IMG/VR virus record: IMGVR_UViG_3300033571_009591
Span: 20,216 to 84,215 of that record
Source of the DNA: a virus
Direction: 5' to 3' (one strand)
DNA length: 64,000 nt
Shown here: positions 33,015 to 43,800 of the stretch, piece after piece
Position numbering within the stretch: position 1 is the stretch's first letter
Layout: each line of letters opens with the position of its first letter
The notes under the pieces: model-generated
The model's database searches: none
What the model was told of the DNA's origin: nothing
Seen by the model: the letters and a program-made list of their open reading frames with translations, nothing else
Translations under genes and position numbers: made by a program

Positions 33015-36000
33015 TGAGCCGTATTCGCCGCTTAAGCCAAGTAATTTCTGAAGAGGGTCGCCGTGCATTGGCATCTCAGCAGGCATCACGTATTCGCGAC
33101 ACCGCTTTTGGAATTGTCGACGAAGCAAACTTAAACGCATCTACGAGTCGTAAGATTACAAAGAAGGCTGCCTTCACAGTTGTACTTCGCTCATTACAAT
33201 CAACACGCAATCTTCCATTCTCACTTCGCGAGCACATGGCTATTAAAGAGCTTTCTCAATACATCACTCTTGCTCAAAGCGATAAATCTAACTCTCTTAC
33301 TCTTTCTAACACAGACCTTCTACCAGTTTCACACCCACGTTCTACCCGCAACCACGCAATGACTGCTTCTGCTCTTCTGGAAGCTCGCGCACGCTGGGTT
33401 GCAGATGACCCTCGCATTGTTGATGGGTACGCAAAAACAATTATTGCTTCTGCTCTTACATCTAAATATGCATCTGTAGAACATGTCTACTACAACTCTA
33501 TTCTTTCTAGCCTTCCTCAGGGCGTAGTTCCTGCAGAGGTTATTGTTGCTGCTAGTAATCCATTCTCAGGTGGAAACTCAAGTGCGGAGCGCTCACTTCG
33601 TGCTCGTTTACAGCGTCGTGACCGCTACGGTAGATTCGCATTTATGGGCGGCGGACTCAGCGCTCTCGTTCGTAGAAGCAATGGCAGAGTTTATAACCTT
33701 GTAGGTCGCCCAATCATTGATGGACCTAACGGCGATGACATTCAGATGGAACTTCCTGATGGAAGAATTGTAAACATTCCCGCATCAAAGGGTATGTTTA
33801 TTAAGGCTGTTATTAATCCTACTCCAGATGGATACAGTAAAGACACTGCAAAGACAGCAACAACGGGAAACATCATTAATGAAGAAGATTTGGTTTTTGT
33901 AGACGCACCTAAGGGATGGAGCAAGACTGGCACCAATACTTGGAGTGCTGAAGATGGTTGGAGCATTGAAAAAGGCAGAGATAAAAATGGCTTCTTCCAA
34001 TATGAGATTAAAGATCCTGCTGGAAAAACAGTAGGGACTAGTAGCGGAGATTGGGAAGATGCTTTAGACAGTATTGCAGAAAAGAAAGAAGGAAAGAAAG
34101 CTGTCCTTCCTTCAGATAACATAAACAACATTGTTCCAAAAAAGGCTCCTGTAGAAATTGGTGGTAACGGAGAAGGACCTAAGCCTCCAAAACCTTTCGA
34201 GTTTAAATACCCTGAAGGCGCAGTTAAAATTAAAATTGATGAGTCATACGAGCCTGAAGGTCGTAATGAGGAAGAAAGCCCAGATTTTACAGATGACCCT
34301 GTAGAACTCGGTCAGAAGTTTGACCCTAGAGATTTAATTCAAGCTTTAGAGCAAGGTGTTATTCCTCAAAATAAGGGAGAGAACGCTATTGGTTATGGTG
34401 TTCTTCGCTTTAACGGTGGAGATGAGTACGTCCCTGTACAAGCAATTTATAACGCACTTGATGAAGCAGGAGAAGATGCTCCTTTAGAACTCGCACGTAT
34501 TTATGATAAAGGTTTAGGAAACAACAGTAACGAAAACGCTCTTAAGGATAACCGTAAAGGCATCGCACGACTTGATCAATCAAAGCCAGATGTTGCAGAG
34601 TCATTTGAGCGCACTGTTTCTATGAATCCAGATGAGGTTCCAGCAACTAAAACACCAAAGTTTAGTGAAGCAGAGATGAATGAATCTTCACTTCCTCCAG
34701 TTCTTGAGGGTCTATCAGAGGCGGAGATGAGGCAGTTCATGGAAACAGGAGACCACACTCCTTATCTTCCAGAAAATGAATCAATTGATATGCCAGAGGG
34801 CTATAACAGTCTTGACCCTTCACCTTTTTCTTCTTGGCGTGAAGTAACTGCTGATACACCAGATGCAGTTCTTCCAGAAGGTTTTAGCGATAACCCAGTA
34901 TTTCTTGCTCAGTCAATTGACAGGCAGAGTCTAGAAACAGAGCTTCGTCGTTCTATTGAACCAGACTCTGCAACACCAGGATATGCAAACATTTCACTTC
35001 AAGATGAAGATGGCGAAGAGTTTGTTGCTAACGTTCCAGGAGAAGCAGTGCGTGATGCGCTTCAACTTCAGGGCGTAGATACAAATGAACTTATCAAAAG
35101 CATTGCTGATGAAGGTTTTGCTGGTCAGGAAGATCAGATAATCATGGACCCACCAAAAGATGGTGGTCAAGATATTAAAGATGTAGATAAAGCATTAGAT
35201 TTCTTAGATAAGCACATGGATGATATGGGCACTACTGAAGATGCCGCGATGGGCATCTCTCAAGCGCAGGAGCACCTTAAGGAAGCAAAGAAGGACCTTG
35301 AAAATGGAGATATAAAGTCTGCTATTTCATCTCTTGAAGATGCGTTTAACTTAATGGATGGCCTAGAAAGACCAAGCGAAGGCATCTTCCCTAACGGTGA
35401 GAACTCCGCTGAAGCTGTAGACGTTGTAAATAAACTAATTACTCGCCTACAAGAAGCAGATACTTCTAAAACATCAGGAGAGAAGTCAGTTGTAGAGAAG
35501 AAGCCAATGAATGCTTACGAGCGTTTGATGGCAGAAAATAAGGCAGCAGAGGACGCTGTTAAAGAGCGTAAAGCAAAACTTGATAAAGATGCTCAAGACC
35601 GAGTTGATGATATGGGACGACCTATCCCTGAAGGCTGGGGATTTACAACAAAGAACAAGCCTAACTTCGGTCAACTAGATAGACCAGATAACTATTTCAA
35701 TGTCTATGGAAATAACAATTTTGAAGCATCAGTAGATTCTGAAGGAAAGATTCTTGTTAAGGACCGTAACGGTCTTGTCCCAGATAAGTCTTACGATAAC
35801 TGGGAAGACCTACAAGCAGACCTAGCAAACCAGAAGGCAGAATACTCTTCTGCTGCTCGTGCGCGTGTAGCAGAGATTGCAAAAGGATATGGATATTCCG
35901 ATGAGCAGATTGCTTCATTTGATTCAATGTCCCAGCAAGAACTTGCTGACTTCTTTGCTAACCCAGACAATCACACACCTGCCTACGCTGACGCACTTGT

Positions 36001-39000
36001 TGATTGGGTTAACTCATTTGCAGTGGATTTACCTAACCCTCAGCAAAAAGCACGTTGGGCTCAGATGGCAAAAGATGAAAAGATTCTTGCCCAGGCAGGA
36101 GATGCTCCTTCTAAGAGCGTAGAAGACCTTTTGATTGAAAAGCCTGCATTAGATAAACTTGTTTCAGAGATTAATAAGAAGGATGGATACGAGGCTAACG
36201 GTCTTAACTTCCGAATTAATACAGGAGCATTTGGTGTTAAAGATGACAACATTGAAGTAACTCCAATTAATTGGGAGCCAGGAGACCCTATCGTTGCTCG
36301 TATTGATATGGATGGTGAAATCGATTGGGAGAATGACGCTCAATTCGATAAGTATGCCAACGATATGAATGAAGCACTAAATGGTTTAAATACACCTGAA
36401 GAAATTAATGACGAGGCTTTATTAGATCGTCGTCTAGCTGGAGAGTCACTTGATGTAGTTGCCGAAGACTTAGGGATCTCTCGTGAAGAAGTTCGCCGCC
36501 GCGAGATGAATGCACTGCGTAAGCGTAGAGAAGCAAATCCAGAAGCACCTCTTGCACCTACAGGTTTAGATAAGCCTGAAAATAAAGAAGCAATTGCCGC
36601 ATTTAATAGACAATATGTAAAAGAGTTGCTAGATCAAGAAGAAGCACGAGCAGACGAGCTACAAGCAGAAGGCGATGGCATGCCTCGCGGTGATGCGCAA
36701 GGAATTGCTGAAGCAGAGATGAAGATTATGTATGGCAAGACTGCTGGTGAAGCTCTTGATGAACTTCCTCGCGAGGAGGCATTGAGAGTTCTTAGAGAAA
36801 GACAACACGAGTTTGATAAAGATGTAGTACCAGATATTTCTGAACCACCTACACAATCAAATGTTGTTCTTGCTGTTGATGTAAATAGTCCTAATCTTCA
36901 AGAAGAAATTCAATCTGCAATTGACAAGGGTCAAAAAATTGCCTTTTCCTATAATGGAAAAGAAAGAGTTGTTCTTCCAAAGGGAATTTGGACTAACCCG
37001 AAGAACGGAAACGTCAACCTTCGTGCTATAGAAGATGGAACTGATGGAGGACTAAAAGTCTTTACGTTGAACAAGATGGAGATGGCCGCTCCGCCTCCTC
37101 CTCGTAATACAACTAAGCCTAAAGAACTTAGTGAAGGCGATAAGGCTGTTATCAAGAACAACGCTTTTGTAGAAGAAAATGCTGGCTCACTGCAACCTAT
37201 AGCAGCAGAAGATGTTCAAGTTGGTGACTTCATTTGGAACGCATTCCATGGTCGCTATGAAGAGGTTCTCTCCAATAAGTACGCAGGAGTTATGAACCGT
37301 ATGGAGATGGAAGTCTTTAACGTTAAAAATGGACAAAGAGAAATCCGTTATTTTGAAATGGATTCTCCACTTCGCAATGTTCGTCGTCCTGGTGTTGAAG
37401 ATCAAGCAGAACCAATTCCATCTGCAAAAGCAGCACCTCGCGGAGGAAAGCGCAATGTAATTAAGCGTAAAGCACCTTCCGAGCGAGTTGTCGCTAAAGA
37501 AGGACGTCAAATGGGCGGAAACTTTGAAAAAGAAGGTTTCTATAGAGACATGAACGGTGTAGCACTTGTTCCTGGTGATGTAGTTATACATAGAGACCCT
37601 TCCCCTGGTAAAGGCGGTAAGTGGAAGCGTGGAGTTGTAAAACTTCGTATTGGTGCACAGGTTGAAGAAGGTAAGAAAGCTGGAGCAGTCGGCCGTAAAG
37701 GTATTGCCTATCTTGATTACTTAATTGTTCAATGGGAAGGCGAAGATGTTGAAGCAGCGCTTAACCAAGGTGGTCGTCAAGTAAAGGCTAAGAACCTTGT
37801 TAAGTTTGACGGAAGTGTTGACGGAATGGTTATGCCAGAGTTCCGTGGAGGAAATGTAAAACCTAATACTCCAGCAAATCCTGCTGCCCCTGCTAAGCCA
37901 AATGTTCGTCCTGGAGTACCAGAAAAGATTTACAATAATAAGTTCCAAGATAAAAACGGTGGAAACTTTGAAATTAATCTTATTAAAATAGATGACGTAT
38001 ATGAAGGCGCTCTTATTGATAGAAACGTAGCAGAAGATCCTCAGGACGCTAGAGTTCAGATTGTTGTCAGAGATAAAGATAAAAAAGTTGCAATGAATGC
38101 GTTAGCAGATGCTCGTGACATCATTAAGGATGCTGCCAACGGCCAAGAAGCTTTGCCAGATATTCCTAATCTTGATGGAGAATTTCTTGGAGATGAAAAT
38201 TTAAAACCTACTCAAGCTTTAGAACAAGGAAGACTTCTAGACACTCCTGAGGGTAGACCTGCCGCACCTGCTGGTCCAGGTATGCCTAAGCCTGTTTATA
38301 AGGCAGAGGTCGAAGATGAAAAAGGTAACAACTTTAAAATTAGTGTAATAAAAATTGATGACATGTATGAGGCTGCAGTATTTAATGAAAGTGGCGACCT
38401 TAATGCAGTTATTGCTAAAAATACTTCACTTGCTGAAGTACAAGGAGTAGTTGGGCGTTTTATTGGTGATGTCGCTGAGTCTAATGATGGAGACAAAGTT
38501 ATCCGTCTTTATGGAAATATCCCAGAGCCTGTTGAACTTGTATTAGATAAAGACAATATTACAAACGAAAACTTAAATGCAGCGCTAAAAGACGTACAGG
38601 CGCGTCTATCAGAGGGTCCTAATGACTGGAGGATTAGAGAAGCACAAAGGGCTGTAGAAAAGCTCATCAAAGATTTAGATAATGGCATAGACCCTATGTC
38701 GTTAAGCATAACGCGCCTTGGTCAAATCTTTACTGGATTGGGAGCCTCTTCAAATGCTTCTTATATTGAACTTGCCAAAAAACTAAAACCTATATTCCAA
38801 GTAATTATAAAAAAACAGAGAGAAAAACAGGTTCCAAATAGAAAAGCAAATCTTAATAAACCTGACCCTGTAGCTTTGGCTAACGAACGTGTACTAGCGG
38901 GAGAAAATATTGTAGATGCTCCAAATGTAAAAGATATTTTTACAAAAGATGATGTCTTTGCTGCTAATCCATTTCTTGAACCTTTCAAGGAAGAGTTACA

Positions 39001-40093
39001 AGGCTTCTTTGCTCCCGCGCAAGGACAACCTCTTGCTAAACTCAGCGCCCCTGCGCGTCAAGCGTTAAATCAATATCTTTCTGGTTCTATTCGTGATGTT
39101 AAAGTGCTTAAAGGATCAACTCCCGAGCAAACAGACAGCAACATTAGAGAAGTAGCAGACTTTATTCTTGCTTTAAGAAAAGAAGAGCTTGCCTATTCTC
39201 CAAATAGAGACAATATTGATGTTGCACAGGCGTTAAAAGGTATGGACCCTGAGAAAATTTTTAAATATGGAAACGAAGAGGCAACTCAGGAATTTGTTCC
39301 ACTAATTATTGACGGTGTTGATACTGGTTTTCTTATGAAACTTAATGAAAGAGGTGTTAATGCAGGAAATGGTAATAACTTCTGGCTTATTGACACTAAT
39401 TCAGGTCAAAAGTTAATCATTAAAAGAGAAACTATTAAAGGTAGATCAGATGCAGAAGTATGGTCAGCAAAACTACTTAATGCTTTAGGTGTCAGAGGCG
39501 TCTCCCACGTTGAACGTCATCCTAAAGATAAAGATATTCTTTTTGTAGCTTTTGCTGGAGATAATTTAGATTTAAAAACAACTCCAAACGTATATGATGT
39601 AGTTAGAAATGACCTTAATTTGTATGCTGAAAAAACAGCAGCAAGAGCAAAAGTTGCGGATCTCATTGGAATGATGATTTTTGATGGTGTTGCTTCTAAT
39701 ACTGACCGTCACGAAGAGAACTTCCTTGCAGCAGAGACTCCTAGAAACGGTGTTGCTGGAAATGGACATGAAGATTTACAACTTCTTCCAATTGACCACG
39801 GTTATGCGCATCGTTTGTCTCGTCGTAGAGGTGCTATATATGACCCAGAAACATTACTTCGGACAAATGGATATGCTACATCTCGTTTAATCTATCAAGA
39901 ACTTGTCAAATCGATTGGTGGAAGAGCTACACACCATCTTGTAGACTTAACTGTACAGCAAGCAATACAAGAACTTAAGAGAGATAATGGTGGAATAGAT
40001 TCCACTGTATTAAAAGAAGTAATAGCTCAGCTAGAAGTTTTAAGAGGAATAACCCCTGAGAAGTGGGCTAAATTTATGAAAGCGAGGGAGTAA
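33014..40093 (+). CDS. Giant structural protein with C-terminal PI3K/HipA-like kinase domain
   Basis: A protein of 2359 residues, TAATG-coupled. The N-terminus contains NTDLLPVSHPRST, shared with the previous protein, and an RLQRRDRYGRFAFMGGGL motif. A long acidic, repetitive middle has duplicated modules (NFEINLIKIDDVYEGALI and NFKISVIKIDDMYEAAVF). The last 240 residues form an atypical kinase: beta-strand Lys in KLIIKRE (K2137), a following Glu helix (AEVWSAKLLNALGV), catalytic loop NTDRHEENFL (D2231, N2236) and metal-binding IDHGYA (D2261). These match PI3/4K-, HipA- and FAM20-like kinases. It may be packaged and injected or act in assembly. Confidence 0.7.
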   Translation: MSRIRRLSQVISEEGRRALASQQASRIRDTAFGIVDEANLNASTSRKITKKAAFTVVLRSLQSTRNLPFSLREHMAIKELSQYITLAQSDKSNSLTLSNTDLLPVSHPRSTRNHAMTASALLEARARWVADDPRIVDGYAKTIIASALTSKYASVEHVYYNSILSSLPQGVVPAEVIVAASNPFSGGNSSAERSLRARLQRRDRYGRFAFMGGGLSALVRRSNGRVYNLVGRPIIDGPNGDDIQMELPDGRIVNIPASKGMFIKAVINPTPDGYSKDTAKTATTGNIINEEDLVFVDAPKGWSKTGTNTWSAEDGWSIEKGRDKNGFFQYEIKDPAGKTVGTSSGDWEDALDSIAEKKEGKKAVLPSDNINNIVPKKAPVEIGGNGEGPKPPKPFEFKYPEGAVKIKIDESYEPEGRNEEESPDFTDDPVELGQKFDPRDLIQALEQGVIPQNKGENAIGYGVLRFNGGDEYVPVQAIYNALDEAGEDAPLELARIYDKGLGNNSNENALKDNRKGIARLDQSKPDVAESFERTVSMNPDEVPATKTPKFSEAEMNESSLPPVLEGLSEAEMRQFMETGDHTPYLPENESIDMPEGYNSLDPSPFSSWREVTADTPDAVLPEGFSDNPVFLAQSIDRQSLETELRRSIEPDSATPGYANISLQDEDGEEFVANVPGEAVRDALQLQGVDTNELIKSIADEGFAGQEDQIIMDPPKDGGQDIKDVDKALDFLDKHMDDMGTTEDAAMGISQAQEHLKEAKKDLENGDIKSAISSLEDAFNLMDGLERPSEGIFPNGENSAEAVDVVNKLITRLQEADTSKTSGEKSVVEKKPMNAYERLMAENKAAEDAVKERKAKLDKDAQDRVDDMGRPIPEGWGFTTKNKPNFGQLDRPDNYFNVYGNNNFEASVDSEGKILVKDRNGLVPDKSYDNWEDLQADLANQKAEYSSAARARVAEIAKGYGYSDEQIASFDSMSQQELADFFANPDNHTPAYADALVDWVNSFAVDLPNPQQKARWAQMAKDEKILAQAGDAPSKSVEDLLIEKPALDKLVSEINKKDGYEANGLNFRINTGAFGVKDDNIEVTPINWEPGDPIVARIDMDGEIDWENDAQFDKYANDMNEALNGLNTPEEINDEALLDRRLAGESLDVVAEDLGISREEVRRREMNALRKRREANPEAPLAPTGLDKPENKEAIAAFNRQYVKELLDQEEARADELQAEGDGMPRGDAQGIAEAEMKIMYGKTAGEALDELPREEALRVLRERQHEFDKDVVPDISEPPTQSNVVLAVDVNSPNLQEEIQSAIDKGQKIAFSYNGKERVVLPKGIWTNPKNGNVNLRAIEDGTDGGLKVFTLNKMEMAAPPPPRNTTKPKELSEGDKAVIKNNAFVEENAGSLQPIAAEDVQVGDFIWNAFHGRYEEVLSNKYAGVMNRMEMEVFNVKNGQREIRYFEMDSPLRNVRRPGVEDQAEPIPSAKAAPRGGKRNVIKRKAPSERVVAKEGRQMGGNFEKEGFYRDMNGVALVPGDVVIHRDPSPGKGGKWKRGVVKLRIGAQVEEGKKAGAVGRKGIAYLDYLIVQWEGEDVEAALNQGGRQVKAKNLVKFDGSVDGMVMPEFRGGNVKPNTPANPAAPAKPNVRPGVPEKIYNNKFQDKNGGNFEINLIKIDDVYEGALIDRNVAEDPQDARVQIVVRDKDKKVAMNALADARDIIKDAANGQEALPDIPNLDGEFLGDENLKPTQALEQGRLLDTPEGRPAAPAGPGMPKPVYKAEVEDEKGNNFKISVIKIDDMYEAAVFNESGDLNAVIAKNTSLAEVQGVVGRFIGDVAESNDGDKVIRLYGNIPEPVELVLDKDNITNENLNAALKDVQARLSEGPNDWRIREAQRAVEKLIKDLDNGIDPMSLSITRLGQIFTGLGASSNASYIELAKKLKPIFQVIIKKQREKQVPNRKANLNKPDPVALANERVLAGENIVDAPNVKDIFTKDDVFAANPFLEPFKEELQGFFAPAQGQPLAKLSAPARQALNQYLSGSIRDVKVLKGSTPEQTDSNIREVADFILALRKEELAYSPNRDNIDVAQALKGMDPEKIFKYGNEEATQEFVPLIIDGVDTGFLMKLNERGVNAGNGNNFWLIDTNSGQKLIIKRETIKGRSDAEVWSAKLLNALGVRGVSHVERHPKDKDILFVAFAGDNLDLKTTPNVYDVVRNDLNLYAEKTAARAKVADLIGMMIFDGVASNTDRHEENFLAAETPRNGVAGNGHEDLQLLPIDHGYAHRLSRRRGAIYDPETLLRTNGYATSRLIYQELVKSIGGRATHHLVDLTVQQAIQELKRDNGGIDSTVLKEVIAQLEVLRGITPEKWAKFMKARE

Positions 40094-40094
40094 A

Positions 40095-40523
40095 ATGAAA
40101 GTTTCAATATATAGAGTGTATCCAGTCAGGTTTGATAACGACCCAGTTAACCCTGAAGAACATTTATTTTCAGTGATTGCTACCGAATCTAGTGCAGCAT
40201 ACGCAGTTCCCCCTGAAAATGATCTAAATCAAGAACGTATTGAAATGATTATTCAGATGTTTAAAGATAGTGATATAAATATACCTACTACCCCCGAAGG
40301 CTGGGTAAATTTAGCATTAGATAATATGAACTATGTTACCGCTATCTCGGTTGATGCTTCCAAATATGAAAATATTAAAGATGCTATTTTTGATGAAAGT
40401 AACGCTGCAGAAGTAGCTGCGAATATAAGAAAAGAGCAACATAAACTAAATAAAGAAGCAATGGACTCTCTAGGTATCTCATCACTAGGTAGTCTAATGG
40501 ATGATATAGAGGAAGGTATATAA
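40095..40523 (+). CDS. Unknown late-operon protein
   Basis: A protein of 142 residues one base after the previous stop (GCGAGGGAG site). Begins MKVSIYRVYPVRFDNDPVNP; acidic, alpha/beta, helical C-terminus. No family recognised. Confidence 0.65.
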   Translation: MKVSIYRVYPVRFDNDPVNPEEHLFSVIATESSAAYAVPPENDLNQERIEMIIQMFKDSDINIPTTPEGWVNLALDNMNYVTAISVDASKYENIKDAIFDESNAAEVAANIRKEQHKLNKEAMDSLGISSLGSLMDDIEEGI

Positions 40524-40524
40524 C

Positions 40525-40824
40525 ATGGCCTTTACACCAGATAAACCAGAAGATCCTAAGGATTTAGTCTGTCATTACGATAGCGATATCGACCAAGCGG
40601 CTATCCTTACTTACGAGTCAGATGATGGCTTCTTCTATCGTGATAACTTTGAGTGGAAAGAAATTACTCCAGAAGACGACTGGGAGTTGGATTTTGATGG
40701 TTTAATTAGAGTATATATCGACCCCGCCTTTATTGCCGTCTATGACGAAGCCGAAAAGCAAGACTTGGCTATTCCGATTGATGAAGTAATGAAGTACGAG
40801 TCAGTTGGTCCAGAGACGGAGTAA
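40525..40824 (+). CDS. Unknown acidic late-operon protein
   Basis: A protein of 99 residues one base after the previous stop (GAGGAAGG site). Very acidic (DNFEWKEITPEDDWELDFDG), beta-rich. No family recognised. Confidence 0.65.
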   Translation: MAFTPDKPEDPKDLVCHYDSDIDQAAILTYESDDGFFYRDNFEWKEITPEDDWELDFDGLIRVYIDPAFIAVYDEAEKQDLAIPIDEVMKYESVGPETE

Positions 40825-40826
40825 AA

Positions 40827-43800
40827 GTGCTATTTATTGGTCGTAGTGGCGATGAGATCCTATTTTCCGCAGGGGAATTAGCAGTAGTTGTCGACGAGAA
40901 AAGAAAATTAGTTTCTTCCGTAGGTAGTTCAGAGGTTCTAGTTGCCTCTTTTACTCCCTTTGGCGACCAAACAGCACCAGACTCTGTACCCTTTGAGTTA
41001 GCAGTAGCTGCTACAACAGACTTAGATGTCAAGGTTTTTTCAAATAATGACCGTCTTTATACAATCCCAAAAGCAGTTCAGGCAGAAGCAAAGCGTGCTT
41101 TAGAGTGGCGCAAAAAAGAAAAACGTGGCGGAACACCTGTTGGTTTAAACACTGCTCGTACTCTTGCTAAAGGTGGACAAATTGGAATCCGCAAGGTTCG
41201 CCACATTGCTAAGTACTTTCCACGCCATCAGGTAGATAAAAAAGGTAAGGGCTACGAGCCTGGAGAATCTAACTACCCATCAAATGGTCGTATCGCTTGG
41301 GCACTATGGGGTGGAGATGCTGCAGAGCGTTGGGCATCAGCAATTGTTGACCGTGAAAATAAAAAGGCTCAGTCAAACTCAATTACTGCCTCCTACAACC
41401 ACATTATGGGCGGCTACGAGAGCCCAGGTCGAATTGAGTTCGATGCGTTTATAGAGTCAGAAACACTTCCTATAGAGAGTGCTCCTCAGTTTTATATCCG
41501 AATCCGTTTGGACTCTGGAAAAGTTGACCGTATCTATAAAGTAATTCCAGATGGTGCTTGTTTTGTTTGGGATGACGGTATGTGGGAAGATTTAGGAAAT
41601 GTAAATCACGATTTTGAAACATACGATCGTTCATTAGATGACCCGTATGACAGAACTGTAAAGATGCATGTACCTGTAGATGTTCAAACATCGATCATTC
41701 TTTGCGGAATGTTTGACTCTAACCCATTTGAACCAGTATCAATCTCTCAACTAGCCCCTGAAGAGGCTCAACTCTTTGTTGACCAAGTCAGCGGTGTTGA
41801 CTGGGGTCTTATTGATGCAGTCTTGTTTGATAATACTGACAACTATGTAAGTTTTGAAGATTACTCAGGCAGTTCAATCACCGCAGCCGCTCCTGAAAAG
41901 GGAGACTCTGTAACTTTAAAGTCTACTATTACAGACCAAGATGGAAACTACACACCAGAAGAGCGCTCATCTAAGGCTCGGGGTCAGGTTCGTAATAAGA
42001 ATGGCGAGTTTGCTAAATCTGGTGGCCGTGTAGTTATTGGTGGAAATGCTAAATACTCAGGAACAGTTGAATCTGCAAACTCAGATACACAAACATTAAA
42101 AATTAAACTTGATAACGGAACATTTGTAGATGTTCCAGGAAACACAACAGAACCTGCAGATACTTTTAAACCTATGCCTCAAGTTCAATCAGCATCTTCT
42201 ACCAAACAACTTACCCGTAATATTTTAGGACAACCTCGCACACCTATTGATAGCCCTGTTGCAAACATGCCTAATAAGCTCCCGCAACTAAGAAGCAATC
42301 AAGTAAGTACAATTCTTGCTGACTTCTCTCCTTGGGCTACTGATGCTAGAACAGCTAAATTATCTACTGGTATTGGCTCTAAGGGCGCTAATGAAGACGC
42401 CGAGGTTGCTCGGATAGTAGCGAATAGTAAGGCACCTAATGCTTACAATGACCCATCACTCCGTGCGTTTTTAGAAAAGAGTACAAAAGCACCAAATGGA
42501 GAAACAATTTATCCAAATTCTATTTGGTATCGCCCAGACATATTTGGAGTTAAGCCAGGGGATGTAGATAAGTACAAGGCAACTAGAGACTTAACCCCAT
42601 CTCCAGGAAAAAATCCTGCAAATTGGCTACAACAAAAACCTAAAGGATTCACATCTGCAGCAGAGTCAGCTTCACAGACTAAAGAACTTACTCCAGATAC
42701 TTCAGATGTTCCACCAATTTATATGGCCATCGTTTCTCCTGATGATCCTCAGGCAGTTATGGATTTAGTTTCTTTAATACCTGTATCAACAACTTCTACT
42801 AAACCTATGACATTTATTCGTAAGCCTGGCAAGTGGGAAAAAAACGAACAAGTTCTTAATGACCTAAATAGTCCTACACCCCCACCAGTTGTTGTATTAG
42901 ATGATGAAACACTAGCGACTGTTCTAGAGCAGGTTGATTCAATAGAACCAATGACATCTTCTGGATACGATGAATCAGATATGAAGATTGTTGCTGTAAT
43001 GATTGCGGCAGGCGGGGCTGACAGAAATAAAGGAAACGCTGAGGAGTTACGTCAGTATTGGCTAACTGGTAAAGGCGCGGCAAAGATTCGTTGGGGAACT
43101 GGTGGAGATTGGACACGATGCGTTCGTCAGCTCTCCAAATATATGGGCCCTCGAGCAAAAGGCTATTGCGCACTTCGTCACAAGGAAGCGACTGGTCTTT
43201 GGACTGGCGATAGCAAACACAGACAACTTTTTGGGAAGAAAGGCAGAGCTAAAAACACATTTAGCAGCGACTTCATTGTCTCTTCAGAAGCAGTAATTGC
43301 TTCAGCAACTATTAGAGCAAGAGCAGAAGATGCTCGAATAAGAGTATTCGGTGAACAACCTATCTCAGAAAATAAGGGCGCAAGTTTCTTTATCCCTCTG
43401 GTAATTCCAGAAGGAATTGAGTCAGGAGATGGTCGCAAGTTTGATGCTGGCGCAATTACTATTCGCGACCTTCCTCTCCCATTTCTATGGCAAATCAAGA
43501 CTGGTGAAGGCCATTCAGGATCAGTTGTAGTTGGAACAATTACAAAGATGGAAAGAGTCGAAAACGGTATTGGAAATGCTTATGGGCATTTTGATACTGG
43601 AGAGTATGGAAAAGAAGCGGAAAGATTGGTTCGTGGAGGCTTCATTCGTGGAGTGTCTGCTGACCTAGATATGTTCGAAGCAAAAGAACATGAGAATGCT
43701 GCTAAAGATGATGCTGACGGCAAAGTTGGAGCAGGTAAAATGAAGATAACAAAGGCAAGAGTTATGGCTGTAACCCTTGTACCAAAACCCGCATATCAAG

